Part shown: piece after piece, positions 11,577 to 21,219 of the stretch
Layout of the letters: each line of letters starts with the position of its first letter
Numbering within the stretch: position 1 is the stretch's first letter
Origin: Gammaproteobacteria bacterium
Lineage (GTDB): Bacteria > Pseudomonadota > Gammaproteobacteria > Pseudomonadales > Azotimanducaceae
Assembly (NCBI GenBank): GCA_026706385.1
Contig: JAPOYV010000015.1
Location: 20,553 to 84,552 of the forward strand
Direction of reading: 5' to 3'
DNA: 64,000 bases
The notes under the pieces: model-generated
The model's input: the letters and a program-made list of their open reading frames with translations, nothing else
Told to the model about the DNA's origin: nothing
Database searches by the model: none
Translations under genes and position numbers: made by a program

Positions 11577-12425
11577 TCAGCCGGACTTTCGAGGGAGATC
11601 GACGAAATCGCCGGACCGTTGCTCGCGGTTGGCGAGCATCGACTCCTGCATCTCCGCCGGTTGCAGGAAGGATGCGTTCCAGATCGCGATGTAGTCGAGA
11701 CCGTCCGCTGTCGTGTGGTCGCGGGCATAGTTGATCATGCGCTTGCACCCGTAGACGGCGAGCGGCGGCTTGCTGGCGATCTCGCGCGCGATCGCGAATA
11801 CGCCGTCGAGCATGGACGCCTGGTCGGGGAAGACGCGGTTGACGAGGCCCACGTCCTTGGCCTCCGCGGCGGACATCCGGCGGCCGGTGTAGGCAAGCTC
11901 GCGGACGATGCCTTCGGGAATGAGCTTCGGCAGGCGTGGGAACGTCCCGACGTCCGCGGTGATACCGATGTTGATCTCGAAGATGGTGAAGTAGGCGTCT
12001 TCGGTCGCGTAGCGCATGTCGCAGGCGCTCGTCAGGTCGACGCCGCCGCCGATGCAGCCTCCTTGGATCGCCGCAAGCACGGGGAGGCGGCAGTTTTCCA
12101 GCGCCGACAGGCTGTCCTGCAGGCGGCGGGTGTTGTCGTAGAAGCTCGCGCCGTGACGGATGGCCTCCCGCTTGCGCGTTTCCGCGTCCGGTCGCGGCGC
12201 CTCGCCGCCGCCGGCTAGGCCGCTGATGTCGAGGCCGGCGCAGAAGTGCGGGCCGGTCGAGGAGATGACGATGACGCGCGCCTTGGCCCCGGCATCGATG
12301 TCCTCGACGATTTGGGGCAGTTCGCGCCAGAACGCGGGCGTCATGCTGTTGCGCTTGGCCGGTCGGGAAAGGACGATGTGGGCGACCTGGTCGGCGATCT
12401 CGACCTCGAAACACTCGTGGCTCAT
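11577..12425 (-). CDS. Delta(3,5)-Delta(2,4)-dienoyl-CoA isomerase-like crotonase
   Basis: The start chosen is ATG 12425, after AGAGGAAC; an in-frame ATG at 12458 lacks such a site. The 282-residue protein has crotonase oxyanion segments HFCAGLDI and GGCIGGGVD. Residues D130, E150 and D158 have exactly the spacing of the catalytic triad of mammalian ECH1 (Asp-Glu-Asp, +20 and +8), in GGGVDL and FTIFEINIGITADVGT. This supports a dienoyl-CoA isomerase role in degrading unsaturated fatty acids with odd-numbered double bonds rather than a hydratase. Confidence 0.85.
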   Translation of the reverse strand: MSHECFEVEIADQVAHIVLSRPAKRNSMTPAFWRELPQIVEDIDAGAKARVIVISSTGPHFCAGLDISGLAGGGEAPRPDAETRKREAIRHGASFYDNTRRLQDSLSALENCRLPVLAAIQGGCIGGGVDLTSACDMRYATEDAYFTIFEINIGITADVGTFPRLPKLIPEGIVRELAYTGRRMSAAEAKDVGLVNRVFPDQASMLDGVFAIAREIASKPPLAVYGCKRMINYARDHTTADGLDYIAIWNASFLQPAEMQESMLANREQRSGDFVDLPRKSG

Positions 12426-12541
12426 GGGCTTAAGTTCCTCTGCTTGATGGCGAGCCACGCCATCATACGGCGATGCTAGGACTGTGTTTTGGGCCGATGA
12501 CGTGCAGAATAGGGGTCGGCACCTGAGCGGGACGACGCAGT

Positions 12542-13366
12542 GTGAATGCGACTACGCAGACCGTGACCGCGACACCCCTCGCGGGACTGATCGGCGCGGA
12601 GGTCGACGTCGACCTGAGGGCACTCGACGACGCCACCTTCGACGAGGTCCATCGCGCATTCCTCGAATACCTCGTCCTCGTGTTCCCGGGTCAGCAACTC
12701 ACGCCGGACGATCAACTCGCCTTCGCGCGGCGGTTCGGAGATCTCTACAGGTTTCCGCATGGCCCGGGCATGGAGACCCACGAACTGGTCCTGCCAATCA
12801 ACTTGCCGAGCGGCATCCGCCGTGGCCGGTGGCATTCCGATGCGACATTCGATGAGCGGCCGCCTGCGATCTCCATCCTGTCCGCCCGGGAACTGCCGAG
12901 CCGCGGCGGCGAGACCGCGTTCGCCAACCAGTACGCGGCGTACGAGGCGCTGTCCGACGGGATGAAGAACCTCGTCGCCGGCCTCGAGGCCGTGCACGAT
13001 GCGTCGTCGCACAACCGCCCAAACGAGATGTCCACGCACCCCGTCCTGCGCACGCACCCGAAGACGGGCCGAACGGCGCTGTTCGTCAACAGCGAGTTCA
13101 CCCGCCGCTTCGCACACATGACCACCGAGGAGAGCCAGGGCCTGCTCAGCTTCCTCACGACCCACGCGCACCGGCCGGAGTTCTGCTACGTGCACCGCTG
13201 GCGACCAGGCGACGTCGTCATGTGGGACAACCGCGCGGCGCAGCACTATCCCGTGCTCAACAGGCCCGAGGGCGAAACGCGACGGATGTGGCGGGTCACC
13301 GTGGCTGGCGGTCGCCCGCGCTTCGACGGCACCACCAGCGGGGAGGAAAGACGACCCGTCGCCTAG
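12542..13366 (+). CDS. TauD/TfdA family Fe(II)/2OG dioxygenase
   Basis: 274 residues from GTG 12542. The N-terminal segment TPLAGLIGAEVDVDL is the usual start of the TauD fold. The metal triad is H98-S-D100 in GRWHSDATF and H235 in DNRAAQHYPVLN, with a downstream Arg pair (RRMWRVT) for 2-oxoglutarate. Family members open taurine, sulfonates, 2,4-D and other carboxylates by hydroxylation. The substrate is not predictable, but the adjacent TonB receptor suggests an imported compound. Confidence 0.87.
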   Translation: MNATTQTVTATPLAGLIGAEVDVDLRALDDATFDEVHRAFLEYLVLVFPGQQLTPDDQLAFARRFGDLYRFPHGPGMETHELVLPINLPSGIRRGRWHSDATFDERPPAISILSARELPSRGGETAFANQYAAYEALSDGMKNLVAGLEAVHDASSHNRPNEMSTHPVLRTHPKTGRTALFVNSEFTRRFAHMTTEESQGLLSFLTTHAHRPEFCYVHRWRPGDVVMWDNRAAQHYPVLNRPEGETRRMWRVTVAGGRPRFDGTTSGEERRPVA

Positions 13367-13441
13367 CGTCGCGATTGTGTCGCGGCTGTCCTATATTCGC
13401 GTCTTCGCGCCAATCCGGTGCATCGAGGCCGAGGATCAGCC

Positions 13442-16012
13442 GTGATATCCGATGAAGTAGCTTCCGTTGCCGCCCGCAGAATCGCTTTAGGCGCGGTGTC
13501 GTGCGCCATCGCCGCGGCGGTGTGCGTGCATGGTGCCGAGCAGGACGAAGACCAGGACGCGTCCGACGATTTCGCCCTCGAGGAGGTGATCGTCACCGCG
13601 GACCGCCAGGAGCAGTCGCTGCTCGACGTGCCGATCTCCGTGACGGCGTTCGACGCGGACGCGCTCGAGGACTATCAGATCACGGGCTACAAGGACCTCG
13701 AAGTGCGTGTGCCGGGGCTGCAGATCGGCCTCGACAGCCCGGCAACCATCCGCGGCATCGGGTCGCTGTACCGGGGCCTTGCGGGCGACGTGGCGGTCGC
13801 CGAGTACTCCAACGACCTCTACTTCAACGAGCCCTACGGCGTCAGCAGTTCGCTCTACGACATCGAACGGGTGGAAGTGCTGCGCGGCCCGCAGGGCTCG
13901 CTGTACGGACGGAACTCCATTGGCGGCGCCATCAACTACGTCAGCAAGCGCCCGGCAACGGAATTCGGCGCCGGTGTCACGGCGGAACTGTCCAGTTTCG
14001 GCGGCCGGCGACTGAACGGGTTCGTCACCGGGCCGATCAGTGACCAACTCGCCTTCCGCCTGACCGTCGAGTCCCAGCAGCGCGACGGCAACCAGGAGAA
14101 CATCACGGGGCCCGACTTCGGCGCCCGGGACGATGTGCATGTCAGCCCGCAACTCGCCTTCCGCAACGACTGGCTCGACGTCAACCTGCGCTACAGCACG
14201 TTCGACCAGGACGCGATGAGCGAAGTCCGCGTACCCGTGCGCTACCCGAGCACGGGCGTGGAGTTCCACCCGAATCCGCAGGACGGCAGCCCCAGCGAAG
14301 AGCGCAACCAGTTCTACCGCTACCCCAGGCGCCAGCCGCCATCGGTGTCCGGTGGCGACTTAAGCAATCGCGTCGACCTCAACAACGGCGGCCGCACCGA
14401 GGTTGACCGCGACGCCATTTCGTTCCACGCCAAGGTTCGCCTGAGCGACAACTGGGGCGTCAAGTACATCTACGGCGGTTCCGAGCTGGTGTTCGGCTTC
14501 ATCGACCAGGACTTCGACGGCTCCAGCGTCACCGGCAGCGCGAGCGACCGGTTCCTGTCCGCCAACGCGGGCGTGCCGTTCGTCGACGGCACCATCAGGG
14601 CCATCTTCGACATCGCCCTGGATACCCACGAACTGCAGGTGACTCTGGACACCGAGCGGCTCTCGGCCATCGCGGGCATGTACTTGCTCGACGAGGATTA
14701 CATGAGCGATATCAATATCTTCGACGTTGCCAACCGCGCGGTGTTCTCGGGTACCGATGACATCTGGCGGGCCGCCGGCCTGCCGTTCAGCTTCGGCGAT
14801 CTGTTCCCGGAAGGTCGCTTAAGCCTCGGCGAAGACCGCTGGATCGAGGCGCACGTACCGGACGGTACGGCCCGCTTCTACCACGCACCCACCGTCAAAA
14901 CGGTCGATTCCAAGGCCGTCTTCGGCCAGGCGAGCTACGAACTCGACGAGCGCTGGCGGGTGACGCTGGGACTGCGCTACACCGAGGACAACAAGAAGAT
15001 TCTGCAGGACGAGGACCGCGTGGTGATCGGCGAGTTCGACCCGTTCGACGGCGCCCTGCTCGGCGACGGCACGGACTACACGCGCACTGCGCCCGCCCGT
15101 TTCAACCGGATCACGCCGCTCCTGGTACAGGACTTCGACAAGGTGACCGGCAACGTCTCGCTGGAATACACCTTGGCCGATGGTCAGCTCGTCTACGGGA
15201 GAGTCGCCACCGGTTACCGGTCCGGTGGGCCCGTCATCGATCGCGACCCGCCCTTCGACCGCTACGACGACGAGGAACTGACGTCCTACGAGGTCGGCTT
15301 CAAGGGCGACCTCATGGACGACCGCATGCGGGTGCTGGTCTCGGGGTTCGTCTACGACTTCGGCAACTACCAGCAGGTCATTCGCCACCGGGAGCTCGAG
15401 CCCGTGCCGCGGCAGTTCACCGTCATCGACAACCTGCCGGACACGACCTTGAGCGGCCTCGAGATAGACTTGACCGTCATCGTGACGCCGAAATTCCGGT
15501 TGAGCGGCTTCTACGCTTGGCAGACCTCGTCGCTCGGGCCCGTGATGGCCTCGGACCCGCTGGACCCGAACCAGACCTTCGATGTGGTCAGCTACATGAG
15601 TCCGTTCACCGGCCAAGAGGAAGTGGCCTACCTCGAAGCGCTGAAGAACCTCGAAGACAACGAACTGCCGAACATGCCGAACCACAAGTGGTCGGTCACC
15701 GCCGACCGCGAGTTCACACTCGGCGACCGCGGCACGCTGATGGCGAGTACGACGTTCTCGTTCACCGGCGAGCGCTTCAACCGTATTCAGAACATCGCCT
15801 ACGACGTCCTCGACAGCCACACGCGCTGGGACGCGAGCTTGTCCTGGGTCTCGGCCTCGCAGCGGACAACGGCGACGTTCTACGTAGAGAACCTGACCGA
15901 CGAGATCGGCATCATGGAGCTTGAGTCCAACGGCTGGAGCGACGGGTACTACCAGGACGCCACCCTGACGAATCCGCGATTCATCGGCTTCGTGGTGCGC
16001 TGGGCGAACTAG
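13442..16012 (+). CDS. TonB-dependent outer-membrane receptor
   Basis: Start taken at GTG 13442 because GAGG (13431-13434) is seven bases upstream; an in-frame GTG at 13418 is the alternative. A signal peptide is visible (RRIALGAVSCAIAAAVCVHG). A TonB-box-like EEVIVTADR follows, then the plug domain (VPISVTAFDADAL, VEVLRGPQGSLYGRNSIGGAINYVSKRP) and a beta-barrel ending in the aromatic-terminated strand GFVVRWAN. About 856 residues, full length. The class is typical of nutrient receptors in marine and freshwater proteobacteria. The neighbouring dioxygenases suggest shared substrate use. Confidence 0.92.
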   Translation: MISDEVASVAARRIALGAVSCAIAAAVCVHGAEQDEDQDASDDFALEEVIVTADRQEQSLLDVPISVTAFDADALEDYQITGYKDLEVRVPGLQIGLDSPATIRGIGSLYRGLAGDVAVAEYSNDLYFNEPYGVSSSLYDIERVEVLRGPQGSLYGRNSIGGAINYVSKRPATEFGAGVTAELSSFGGRRLNGFVTGPISDQLAFRLTVESQQRDGNQENITGPDFGARDDVHVSPQLAFRNDWLDVNLRYSTFDQDAMSEVRVPVRYPSTGVEFHPNPQDGSPSEERNQFYRYPRRQPPSVSGGDLSNRVDLNNGGRTEVDRDAISFHAKVRLSDNWGVKYIYGGSELVFGFIDQDFDGSSVTGSASDRFLSANAGVPFVDGTIRAIFDIALDTHELQVTLDTERLSAIAGMYLLDEDYMSDINIFDVANRAVFSGTDDIWRAAGLPFSFGDLFPEGRLSLGEDRWIEAHVPDGTARFYHAPTVKTVDSKAVFGQASYELDERWRVTLGLRYTEDNKKILQDEDRVVIGEFDPFDGALLGDGTDYTRTAPARFNRITPLLVQDFDKVTGNVSLEYTLADGQLVYGRVATGYRSGGPVIDRDPPFDRYDDEELTSYEVGFKGDLMDDRMRVLVSGFVYDFGNYQQVIRHRELEPVPRQFTVIDNLPDTTLSGLEIDLTVIVTPKFRLSGFYAWQTSSLGPVMASDPLDPNQTFDVVSYMSPFTGQEEVAYLEALKNLEDNELPNMPNHKWSVTADREFTLGDRGTLMASTTFSFTGERFNRIQNIAYDVLDSHTRWDASLSWVSASQRTTATFYVENLTDEIGIMELESNGWSDGYYQDATLTNPRFIGFVVRWAN

Positions 16013-16104
16013 GCGTGACGGCTGCCGGTTAAGCACAGGGGCGTTTGCGTAGCGCGACCCGCAACGCTAGATTTCGACGCGTCCAAGACTGAAGCCGGTT
16101 TGCC

Positions 16105-17220
16105 ATGTCCACCACCCCCGCCCTCACCCTAGACCAGAAGCGAGACCTCTACCGCGACGGCTACATCGTCCTCAAAGGTGCCGTGGCACCGGAGTTGGTG
16201 GACGCGGCGTTGGAGCGATTGCGCAACCCCACCGAGGGCGAGTACGTCGGGGGCACGCGGGAGATGACGGACCTGGTCAACGCCTCGAGCGTGACCCCGA
16301 TTCTCCATGAGGCGATGGGCTACTTCGACCCGCCCATCGTCTGCCAGGTTGGCGTCATCCCGGTGCGCAAACGAAGCGACCGGTACAACAACCTGGGTTA
16401 TCCAGAGAAGGACCAGCCGTACTACGGCGCGGAGTCGCACATGGACGGTCTGTGCACGATCGGGGTGCCGCAGGAAGTCGTGCACGGCACGCCCGAAGAG
16501 ATCTACAAGCGTTACATCAGCTCGGGCCCGAAAGGCGACATCGGTCGCAGCCCCGAGGTGATGGGCCACAACAGCGTGCCGCTCTTCGAAGACCCCGAGA
16601 TGACGCTGGGCATGGGCAGCTTCACCACGTTTGCCTTTGTGTGTCTGAACGACCAGACGCGGGAAGGGTGTGGCCAGACGGCGTTGCTGCGCGGCGCCCA
16701 CCACGCCACCGAGAGGTTCTTTCAATGGCAGCGCGCGCAGAACGGCTGCATCGGGCCGGAAGGCCCGGGCTGGCCACGCCTCAACTACGACGCGCCGAAC
16801 CATTGCGGCCACGTGTATCTGCCGGAAGCCGTCCGCGAGCAGTTCCTTGATGAGACTTCGGAGTCGACGCCGGATGGGCAGCGCTGGCCCCGCCCAACGC
16901 AAGTCCTGATGGAGCCGGGCGACGCCTGCCTTACCCTCTTCCACATCCCGCACTCGGGCACCCGTAACGAGAACGGCACGGAGTCGCGCAAGAACATCAT
17001 CTTCCGCATCCGCAACAAGAAGCGGCAGCCGAACGTGATGGTGAACGGGGTCAGCGACCACCCGGACCGGGGCCAACGCGGCGAATGGCTCGAGTTTGAA
17101 GAGGGCAACGACCCCTGGGAGCGCTCCAAGGATGCCCTGTGCGACATGTGGGACGAGTGGCAGGGAATGACCGAAGTCGTGGCCGAGCAACGCGCCAAGG
17201 AGGCGGCTGCGCGCGCTTGA
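16105..17220 (+). CDS. Phytanoyl-CoA dioxygenase (PhyH) family protein
   Basis: 371 residues. It starts with the LTLDQKRDLYRDGYIVLKGAV motif shared with the paralog at 33340-34323. HxD is H112-M-D114 in ESHMDGLCT, and the distal histidine is H283 in FHIPHSGTRN. Both paralogs share an unusual GAHH-TERFFQWQR segment and a GPEGPGWPR segment, so they form a distinct subgroup. The enzyme is expected to be a cytoplasmic Fe(II)/2OG hydroxylase on an unknown substrate. It follows the TonB receptor on the same strand with a 92-base gap. Confidence 0.87.
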   Translation: MSTTPALTLDQKRDLYRDGYIVLKGAVAPELVDAALERLRNPTEGEYVGGTREMTDLVNASSVTPILHEAMGYFDPPIVCQVGVIPVRKRSDRYNNLGYPEKDQPYYGAESHMDGLCTIGVPQEVVHGTPEEIYKRYISSGPKGDIGRSPEVMGHNSVPLFEDPEMTLGMGSFTTFAFVCLNDQTREGCGQTALLRGAHHATERFFQWQRAQNGCIGPEGPGWPRLNYDAPNHCGHVYLPEAVREQFLDETSESTPDGQRWPRPTQVLMEPGDACLTLFHIPHSGTRNENGTESRKNIIFRIRNKKRQPNVMVNGVSDHPDRGQRGEWLEFEEGNDPWERSKDALCDMWDEWQGMTEVVAEQRAKEAAARA

Positions 17221-17230
17221 ACGCGGGCAT

Positions 17231-17695
17231 ATGAAGCGCGCAATCGTCGCATTCCACGAAGACGACGCCGGCGACCCGGTTGCAGACCTCGATTGCGGCC
17301 ACGGGCAGCATGTGCGCCACAGACCGCCGTTCACCAACCGGGCGTGGGTCTTAAGCGAATCCGGTCGTGCCGAGATGCTCGGCCATGAACTCGACTGCGT
17401 GCGCTGCGACCGCATGGAGTGGCCGGAGGGCTTCGTCGCCTATCGGCGCACCTCGGAATTCGACGAGCAGACGCTTCCTGCCGGGCTGAAGCGAGAGCAT
17501 GCAATCAAGCGTGGCGTCTGGGGCCGCATACACGTGGTCGCTGGCGTCATGCTCTATACGGTGTCGACACCGATCAGCCGTTCGTTTCGGCTTGTGGCAC
17601 CGGCGTCAGGCATCGTGGTTCCCGAGGTCCCTCACCGCGTCGCGCCCGAAGGTGCGGTTCGGTTCTTCGTGGAGTTCTACCAGAGGCGCGACTGA
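17231..17695 (+). CDS. DUF3565-DUF1971 (TehB-like domain) fusion protein
   Basis: 154 residues with two small domains. Residues 1-60 (VADLDCGHGQHVRHRPPFTNRAWV and CVRCDR) match DUF3565, whose Cys/His pattern looks metal-binding. Residues 75-150 (LPAGLKREHAIKRGVWGRIHVV, VVPEVPHRV, RFFVEFYQR) match the cupin-like DUF1971, found alone or attached to the tellurite-resistance methyltransferase TehB. Role unknown; a small-ligand or metal-linked stress function is possible. It follows the PhyH gene by 10 bases and is probably co-transcribed. Confidence 0.8.
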   Translation: MKRAIVAFHEDDAGDPVADLDCGHGQHVRHRPPFTNRAWVLSESGRAEMLGHELDCVRCDRMEWPEGFVAYRRTSEFDEQTLPAGLKREHAIKRGVWGRIHVVAGVMLYTVSTPISRSFRLVAPASGIVVPEVPHRVAPEGAVRFFVEFYQRRD

Positions 17696-17744
17696 GCGGA
17701 TCCCGTGCAGACCGTCGGAGCAGGTTGTTTCGGCGCAGGCCGAT

Positions 17745-18788
17745 TCAGTTCGCGTTGGGTTGTTGGTTCGTCCGCAAGAACGCTGTGACCGCGTCCGTCA
17801 GCTCGCGTCCACTTGCCGCGCTGATCACCAGTTCCGCGACCCTGGCCAGATGGTCCCAGTCCTCCGTGTCGTTGAGCAGCGTCCTGATCTGGTCGCCGAC
17901 CAAGCTGCCGAACCGCAACGCGGCCTGACGGGACAGCATTCCGCGTTCCCACGCTAAGCGATCCGCCGCCTCCTCCCGTCGCCCTTGGGCAACACCTTCC
18001 CGACGCCCCTGGGCGACGCCTTCCCGACGCCACTGTTCAGGCCATTGCGCCACGCGTTCGACCAATGTCATCGCTGCTTCCTCCAAGTTTCGGCCCAAGG
18101 GTGCGAGTTCGCCGGCCCGGGCCATGCGCGCCGCAATCTGGTGCATCCAGTCCACGAAAACGTCGGCCAAGCCGGGCTCCGGTCGTTCTCGTAGCCAATC
18201 GTTGACCGCGACCGCCACTTGGGCCAGTTCGTCCGGCGAGCGGCTCTGCTCGAACCCGACCAGCGCCCGGATCAAGTTACCGAGTGGCAAATCGTCCACC
18301 GGCACCCGTCGTTCGTCAAGCAGAAGCGACCGCTGGGATGGCTGGCACGGTTCCAGCCAGTGAGGGACGGGCGCGATCAGTTCCCGCATCTCCAATTCAG
18401 CCGTCCATCGCGTCTCGCCGTTGTAGAGCACCACCGGCAGCACGGTCGGCCACGCGCCGGGACTGCCGAGTTCAGATCGGCGTTCGAGCTCCCTGTACAG
18501 GAGAGTTGTGTATTCCAGATTGCGCAGCGCCATTAGCGAGTCGCTCGTCGATTGGAACTCCAGCAGGATCAGGAGGTACAAGGAACCGCCGCGATAGCTC
18601 ACGCGCCACACCGTGTCGCCACGGCGTTGCTGGCCGCGGTCGCCGACGTAGTCTGCTGGTAGCTTCTCGAGCGCCTCGAGGTCGACTTCCCGGAGCAACG
18701 CCGCATCCCCAACCACGCGCAGCAGGTCCGCCACCATACGTCGGTAACCGAACAGTCGCCTGTAGATCGGGTCGTGCATGGGCGACAC
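17745..18788 (-). CDS. Rpn-family recombination-promoting nuclease/putative transposase
   Basis: 347 residues. The N-terminus (MHDPIYRRLFGYRRMVADLL) and the core segment YLLILLEFQSTSD, with the E-x-Q catalytic motif, identify an Rpn/YhgA-like PD-(D/E)XK nuclease. PVVLYNGETRW is another family signature. The tail has two copies of the octapeptide GVAQGRRE and a DUF4351-like C-terminus. E. coli RpnA relatives nick or degrade DNA and promote RecA-independent recombination. Unlike the gene at 1373-2045 it is uninterrupted. Confidence 0.85.
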   Translation of the reverse strand: MSPMHDPIYRRLFGYRRMVADLLRVVGDAALLREVDLEALEKLPADYVGDRGQQRRGDTVWRVSYRGGSLYLLILLEFQSTSDSLMALRNLEYTTLLYRELERRSELGSPGAWPTVLPVVLYNGETRWTAELEMRELIAPVPHWLEPCQPSQRSLLLDERRVPVDDLPLGNLIRALVGFEQSRSPDELAQVAVAVNDWLRERPEPGLADVFVDWMHQIAARMARAGELAPLGRNLEEAAMTLVERVAQWPEQWRREGVAQGRREGVAQGRREEAADRLAWERGMLSRQAALRFGSLVGDQIRTLLNDTEDWDHLARVAELVISAASGRELTDAVTAFLRTNQQPNAN

Positions 18789-18891
18789 CGTAAACGGCGC
18801 CCGGCCCTCGCGTCTTGGGGCTATGTCTGAAAATCGTGTAAGACATCGCCCCGCCGTATTGCCGAACTTGCCCGGCTGGCCGGATGGCGGG

Positions 18892-21144
18892 TTAGGCGAC
18901 GCGCCAGGTCTCCTCGACCGTCAGCTCGTCGCGCAACAGGGTGACGGTGTGGTGCTCGCTCTTGACCCACGTTTCGAAGTGGTCGGTTGCATGACGACTT
19001 CCGGCGCGTCCGCTGTTGCCCCCGGCGATCACGAAACGGCAGTGGTCGGGGTCGGCCAGGTCGACCACCAGCCGAAACGCGGGGCCGTGGAAGACACGCT
19101 GCGGCACGCGGTCGTCACCGGATTCCTTACCCGGACCACGGCCCATATGCATCGCCATCGCGAGCGTCGTGCCACTGCCGCCGAAGGGCACCGGCCCGAC
19201 CTGCATGTCTTCCCACAGCGGACGCTTGCGTAGCGTGTGCCAGAAATGAACCTGGTGGATCGCCCCGTAGCGCCACTGTTCCGGCACTCCGAGTTCGCGC
19301 ACCAGGTCGTCGTGGACGCCCCGGTAAACCTCGCGGATGGTCTCGGCGAGGAGGTCTTGATCCCAGGTCGGCGCCGGATAGTAGCGCGGCTCGATCCTGC
19401 TCAACATCGGCGCGGCTGCTGGTTGCATTGCGAAGTCCTGACCCAACGAGCGGACTAGGAAGCGGCGGTGCCACATGCGGTCGAGGAACGTGTAGTGCAC
19501 GGCTGCGGCTGGCGACGACGACGCGGCATGGCAGTCCCAGCCGGAAAGCAGCCGATGCACTACGTCAAGCTTCGGATCGCCCGAGTTCTCGATGAAGGGC
19601 AGGAACTCGGGTACGAGGGCCGCAGCCCGCAAATCCTTGAGATCGGCCTGCATGGCCTCGAAGTCGGGCGATGTGAAGCCGTTACCCTCACCGACCAGTT
19701 CGACGACGCGGTCGGCTCGCGCGCTGTTGGCCGCGAACGTGTGGATCGGGAACGGCGCCTTGGCGCCGAGAGTGTCGTTGTTTGCGGTGACGGCGAAATG
19801 CGAGGGCGGGTCCACCTCCACGGTCAGTTCAGCGGCGGCGGCCTGCTCGAAGTCGTAGCGTGCATCCCACCCGGGCAGCGGTACGACGCCGGTCACGTCG
19901 CGACGTTTCGGCAGCGTGGCGACGATGAAGCGCCGTAGCGAGTTGTGTCGGTCTACGGCGATGATGTTGTTGACGAGCGGCGTCACGTCGTTCTCGAACA
20001 ACGTGCCTTCGAACTCCTCGGTCGTACGGGCGAGCGGTAGCCGGGCCAAGGTTCCGGCGGAGGTCGGGTTGTGCCCGAGCGCCCAGCGCAAGGCGGTGCG
20101 GAACCGCCCGGTTGGTGCATCGCGCATGCCCAAGGCGTGGGTCAGGTCCTCGAGGAGCGGCCCGTGGCGAGAAGCGACGACCTCGAACTCTCGAGCGTCC
20201 TTGTCGCGCACGGCGATCGTCTCGGTCCGGCGTTCGAGCGGCGACCAGCCAGTGGGCGTGCGGACGTGGTCGCCGTCGACCTCTTCGATGTAGACGTCGT
20301 AGTTGTCGGTGAACCCCGTGGTCAGTCCCCACGCCACGTCGCGGGTGTAGCCCATCATGAAGTAGGGAACGCCCGGGAACGACGCGCCGAAGACGTCCCA
20401 GCCTGGCGCGTGGAGATGCACGTAGAAGAACGTATTGGGGATGGAATGCGGCTGATGGGGATCGGTCGCGAGCATCGGCAATCCGGAGGCCGTGCGGTGC
20501 CCGGTCACCGCCCAGTTGTTGCTGCCGCTGAAGTCGAGCGCGGGATTGATCAGCGCGATTGGCGTCAGGTCCAGTTCGCTCAAGGGCTCGCCGAGGTCGG
20601 CCACGACTTGGGCATCCGCCTCGGAGAACGTCGGCGCGTGGTCCCGGAAACGATCGACGCCGTGCCGGGCCATGATCCTCCCGAGGAACATCTTCTCCGG
20701 CCAACTGCGGGCCTGGAACCAACTGCTGAAGCGGTACCGGGCCGCGATGTCCGCGCGCGTGAACGGCCGCGGGGTTGCATCGATCCCGGCGAACTCGGGA
20801 GGCGGCTCCGCGAGGGTCGCCACGTAGGCGTTCAGACCGTCGAGATAGGCGTCGACGATCCAATCGCCGTCGCTCTCCGTGATGCCGAGTCGTTGCGCAG
20901 GAACGTCGAACGCGCGGTGCAGCACGTCCTGGCGGACGAAGCGCTCGCCGAACACCTCCGCCGCGTTGCCGTTGGCGTATAGGCAGGACAGGTGGATCTG
21001 CCAAAGCCGCTCGTAGCCCTCGACGTACCCCATGCCGCGGAATGCGTCAGCGACCGAGGACGCGTAGACGTGCGGGATGCCGAGATCGTCCCAGCAGATG
21101 TCGAACGCGCCGTCGCAGTTGGGGATCTTTAGGGTTCGGTCCAT
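18892..21144 (-). CDS. Penicillin acylase family Ntn-hydrolase
   Basis: About 750 residues, start ATG 21144 chosen over a GTG at 21165. The family's alpha-chain start (WDDLGIPHVYASSVADAFRGMGYVEGYERLWQI) is clear. The autocatalytic cleavage site is G|SNNWAV, with Ser about residue 208 becoming the N-terminal nucleophile of the beta chain, followed by TGHRTASGLPMLATDPH. Members cleave acyl amides, including penicillins, acyl-homoserine lactones and N-acyl amino acids. No signal peptide is visible, which is unusual for a family that mostly works in the periplasm. The gene stands alone and diverges from the cupin gene. Confidence 0.9.
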   Translation of the reverse strand: MDRTLKIPNCDGAFDICWDDLGIPHVYASSVADAFRGMGYVEGYERLWQIHLSCLYANGNAAEVFGERFVRQDVLHRAFDVPAQRLGITESDGDWIVDAYLDGLNAYVATLAEPPPEFAGIDATPRPFTRADIAARYRFSSWFQARSWPEKMFLGRIMARHGVDRFRDHAPTFSEADAQVVADLGEPLSELDLTPIALINPALDFSGSNNWAVTGHRTASGLPMLATDPHQPHSIPNTFFYVHLHAPGWDVFGASFPGVPYFMMGYTRDVAWGLTTGFTDNYDVYIEEVDGDHVRTPTGWSPLERRTETIAVRDKDAREFEVVASRHGPLLEDLTHALGMRDAPTGRFRTALRWALGHNPTSAGTLARLPLARTTEEFEGTLFENDVTPLVNNIIAVDRHNSLRRFIVATLPKRRDVTGVVPLPGWDARYDFEQAAAAELTVEVDPPSHFAVTANNDTLGAKAPFPIHTFAANSARADRVVELVGEGNGFTSPDFEAMQADLKDLRAAALVPEFLPFIENSGDPKLDVVHRLLSGWDCHAASSSPAAAVHYTFLDRMWHRRFLVRSLGQDFAMQPAAAPMLSRIEPRYYPAPTWDQDLLAETIREVYRGVHDDLVRELGVPEQWRYGAIHQVHFWHTLRKRPLWEDMQVGPVPFGGSGTTLAMAMHMGRGPGKESGDDRVPQRVFHGPAFRLVVDLADPDHCRFVIAGGNSGRAGSRHATDHFETWVKSEHHTVTLLRDELTVEETWRVA

Positions 21145-21219
21145 GGGCGCTTGGGCCTCGTGCACGGATTTTGGGGTCTGCTACGCTAAGCCTATCGGTA
21201 CGGCAATGGAAACACCGCC

